This document shows, piece by piece, positions 63,779-64,000 of a DNA stretch of 64,000 nucleotides. Every line of letters begins with the position of its first letter. Within the stretch, counting starts at the first letter, position 1. The stretch comes from Hydrangea macrophylla (lineage: Eukaryota; Streptophyta; Magnoliopsida; Cornales; Hydrangeaceae), in NCBI GenBank assembly GCA_033977485.1, contig CM066998.1:27839501-27903500 (forward strand). The letters are read 5' to 3'. The notes under the pieces are model-generated. The model had not been told where the DNA came from and made no database searches. It saw nothing but the letters and a program-made list of their open reading frames with translations. Position numbers and translations under genes: made by a program.

Positions 63779-64000
63779 TATGTGACTTTTAGAAGTCCTA
63801 TTGAATGTGGCCCACTAGCCTTCTATGTTAGTTGGACTTCACTAACTATTTAGCCAATAGAAGATTGTCCCAATTAATATATATATATATATATGTATGT
63901 GTATATATATAAAAAAGATATACGTTATTAATTGTTGAGATAATCAATGATTGAATGGTTCGTCTTTCAACAGTTATTAAATAAGGGACTTTTCATATTT
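63779..64000 (+). repeat. 3' LTR of the copia element (first 222 bp)
   Basis: Begins TGTAAATTCCTATG. It differs from the 5' LTR mainly by single bases (for example TATTGAATG against TATTAAATG) and by TA-run length. Cut by the window end. Confidence 0.9.

Larger units (their letters stand above)
57381..64000 (+). mobile_element. Ty1/copia element, plus strand, 3' LTR cut by window end
   Basis: 5' LTR 57381-57935, PBS 57938-57949, gag-PR, then IN-RT-RNaseH (the copia order), PPT, and 3' LTR from 63779. The left flank ATTAA (57376-57380) is the candidate target duplication; the partner is outside. The visible 222 bp of 3' LTR differ from the 5' LTR by only a few changes, so the insertion is young. 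Copia sub-lineage not assigned. Confidence 0.92.

Overview
The window is a block of nested transposable elements in a plant nuclear genome, most likely a dicot; the species cannot be told from the sequence. The evidence is the element content: Athila-type and Tat-type Ty3/gypsy elements, a plant Ty1/copia element, primer-binding sites matching tRNA-iMet and tRNA-Asp, and MITEs. No intact cellular protein gene, rRNA, tRNA gene or CRISPR array was found. Nearly every long reading frame belongs to a retrotransposon or is a chance frame in an LTR.

Layout. 1-18555: a head-to-tail array of a large, pol-less Ty3/gypsy derivative (LARD-like, period about 7101 bp): partial internal, LTR, internal, LTR, internal, LTR. 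Its right LTR ends inside the gag of a minus-strand Athila element (Athila-1, visible parts 18556-19658 and 30283-30876). The leader of Athila-1 is split by a complete but decayed Tat-type element (19659-30282, minus strand, TSD ACTAT). That element carries gag-PR-RT-RNaseH-IN and, in the opposite direction, a spliced accessory gene (21153-23280). Athila-1 sits in the gag of an older gypsy element (30877-33575) and borders it through a 98-bp fold-back LTR remnant.

From 33576 the underlying DNA is AT-rich and rich in microsatellites and MITEs. Three elements interrupt it: Athila-2 (34369-43741, minus, TSD GGTTG), Athila-3 (44889-54883, plus, TSD TCTGT) and a Ty1/copia element (57381 to beyond 64000, plus). 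The gag of Athila-3 holds a 2.1-kb solo LTR (46260-48389, TSD ATTTC). Athila-2 and Athila-3 are the same kind of non-autonomous element: gag plus protease but no RT, RNase H or integrase, equal internal length after removing the solo LTR, and the same stop codon in the protease.

The most interesting points are: (1) the spliced antisense gene of the Tat-type element, with its own TATA box and preserved splice phases; (2) the copia gag, which seems to start inside the LTR and reach the rest of gag through a 1471-bp intron that contains the primer-binding site; (3) a pol-less Athila subfamily that must have been mobilised in trans; (4) several highly regular repeat grammars inside LTRs (CAGTCGACTG pairs 21 bp apart, TGACGTG pairs 40 bp apart, a perfect 20-bp U3 palindrome); and (5) the tandem LARD array. 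Everything comes from reading the sequence; no database search was run.
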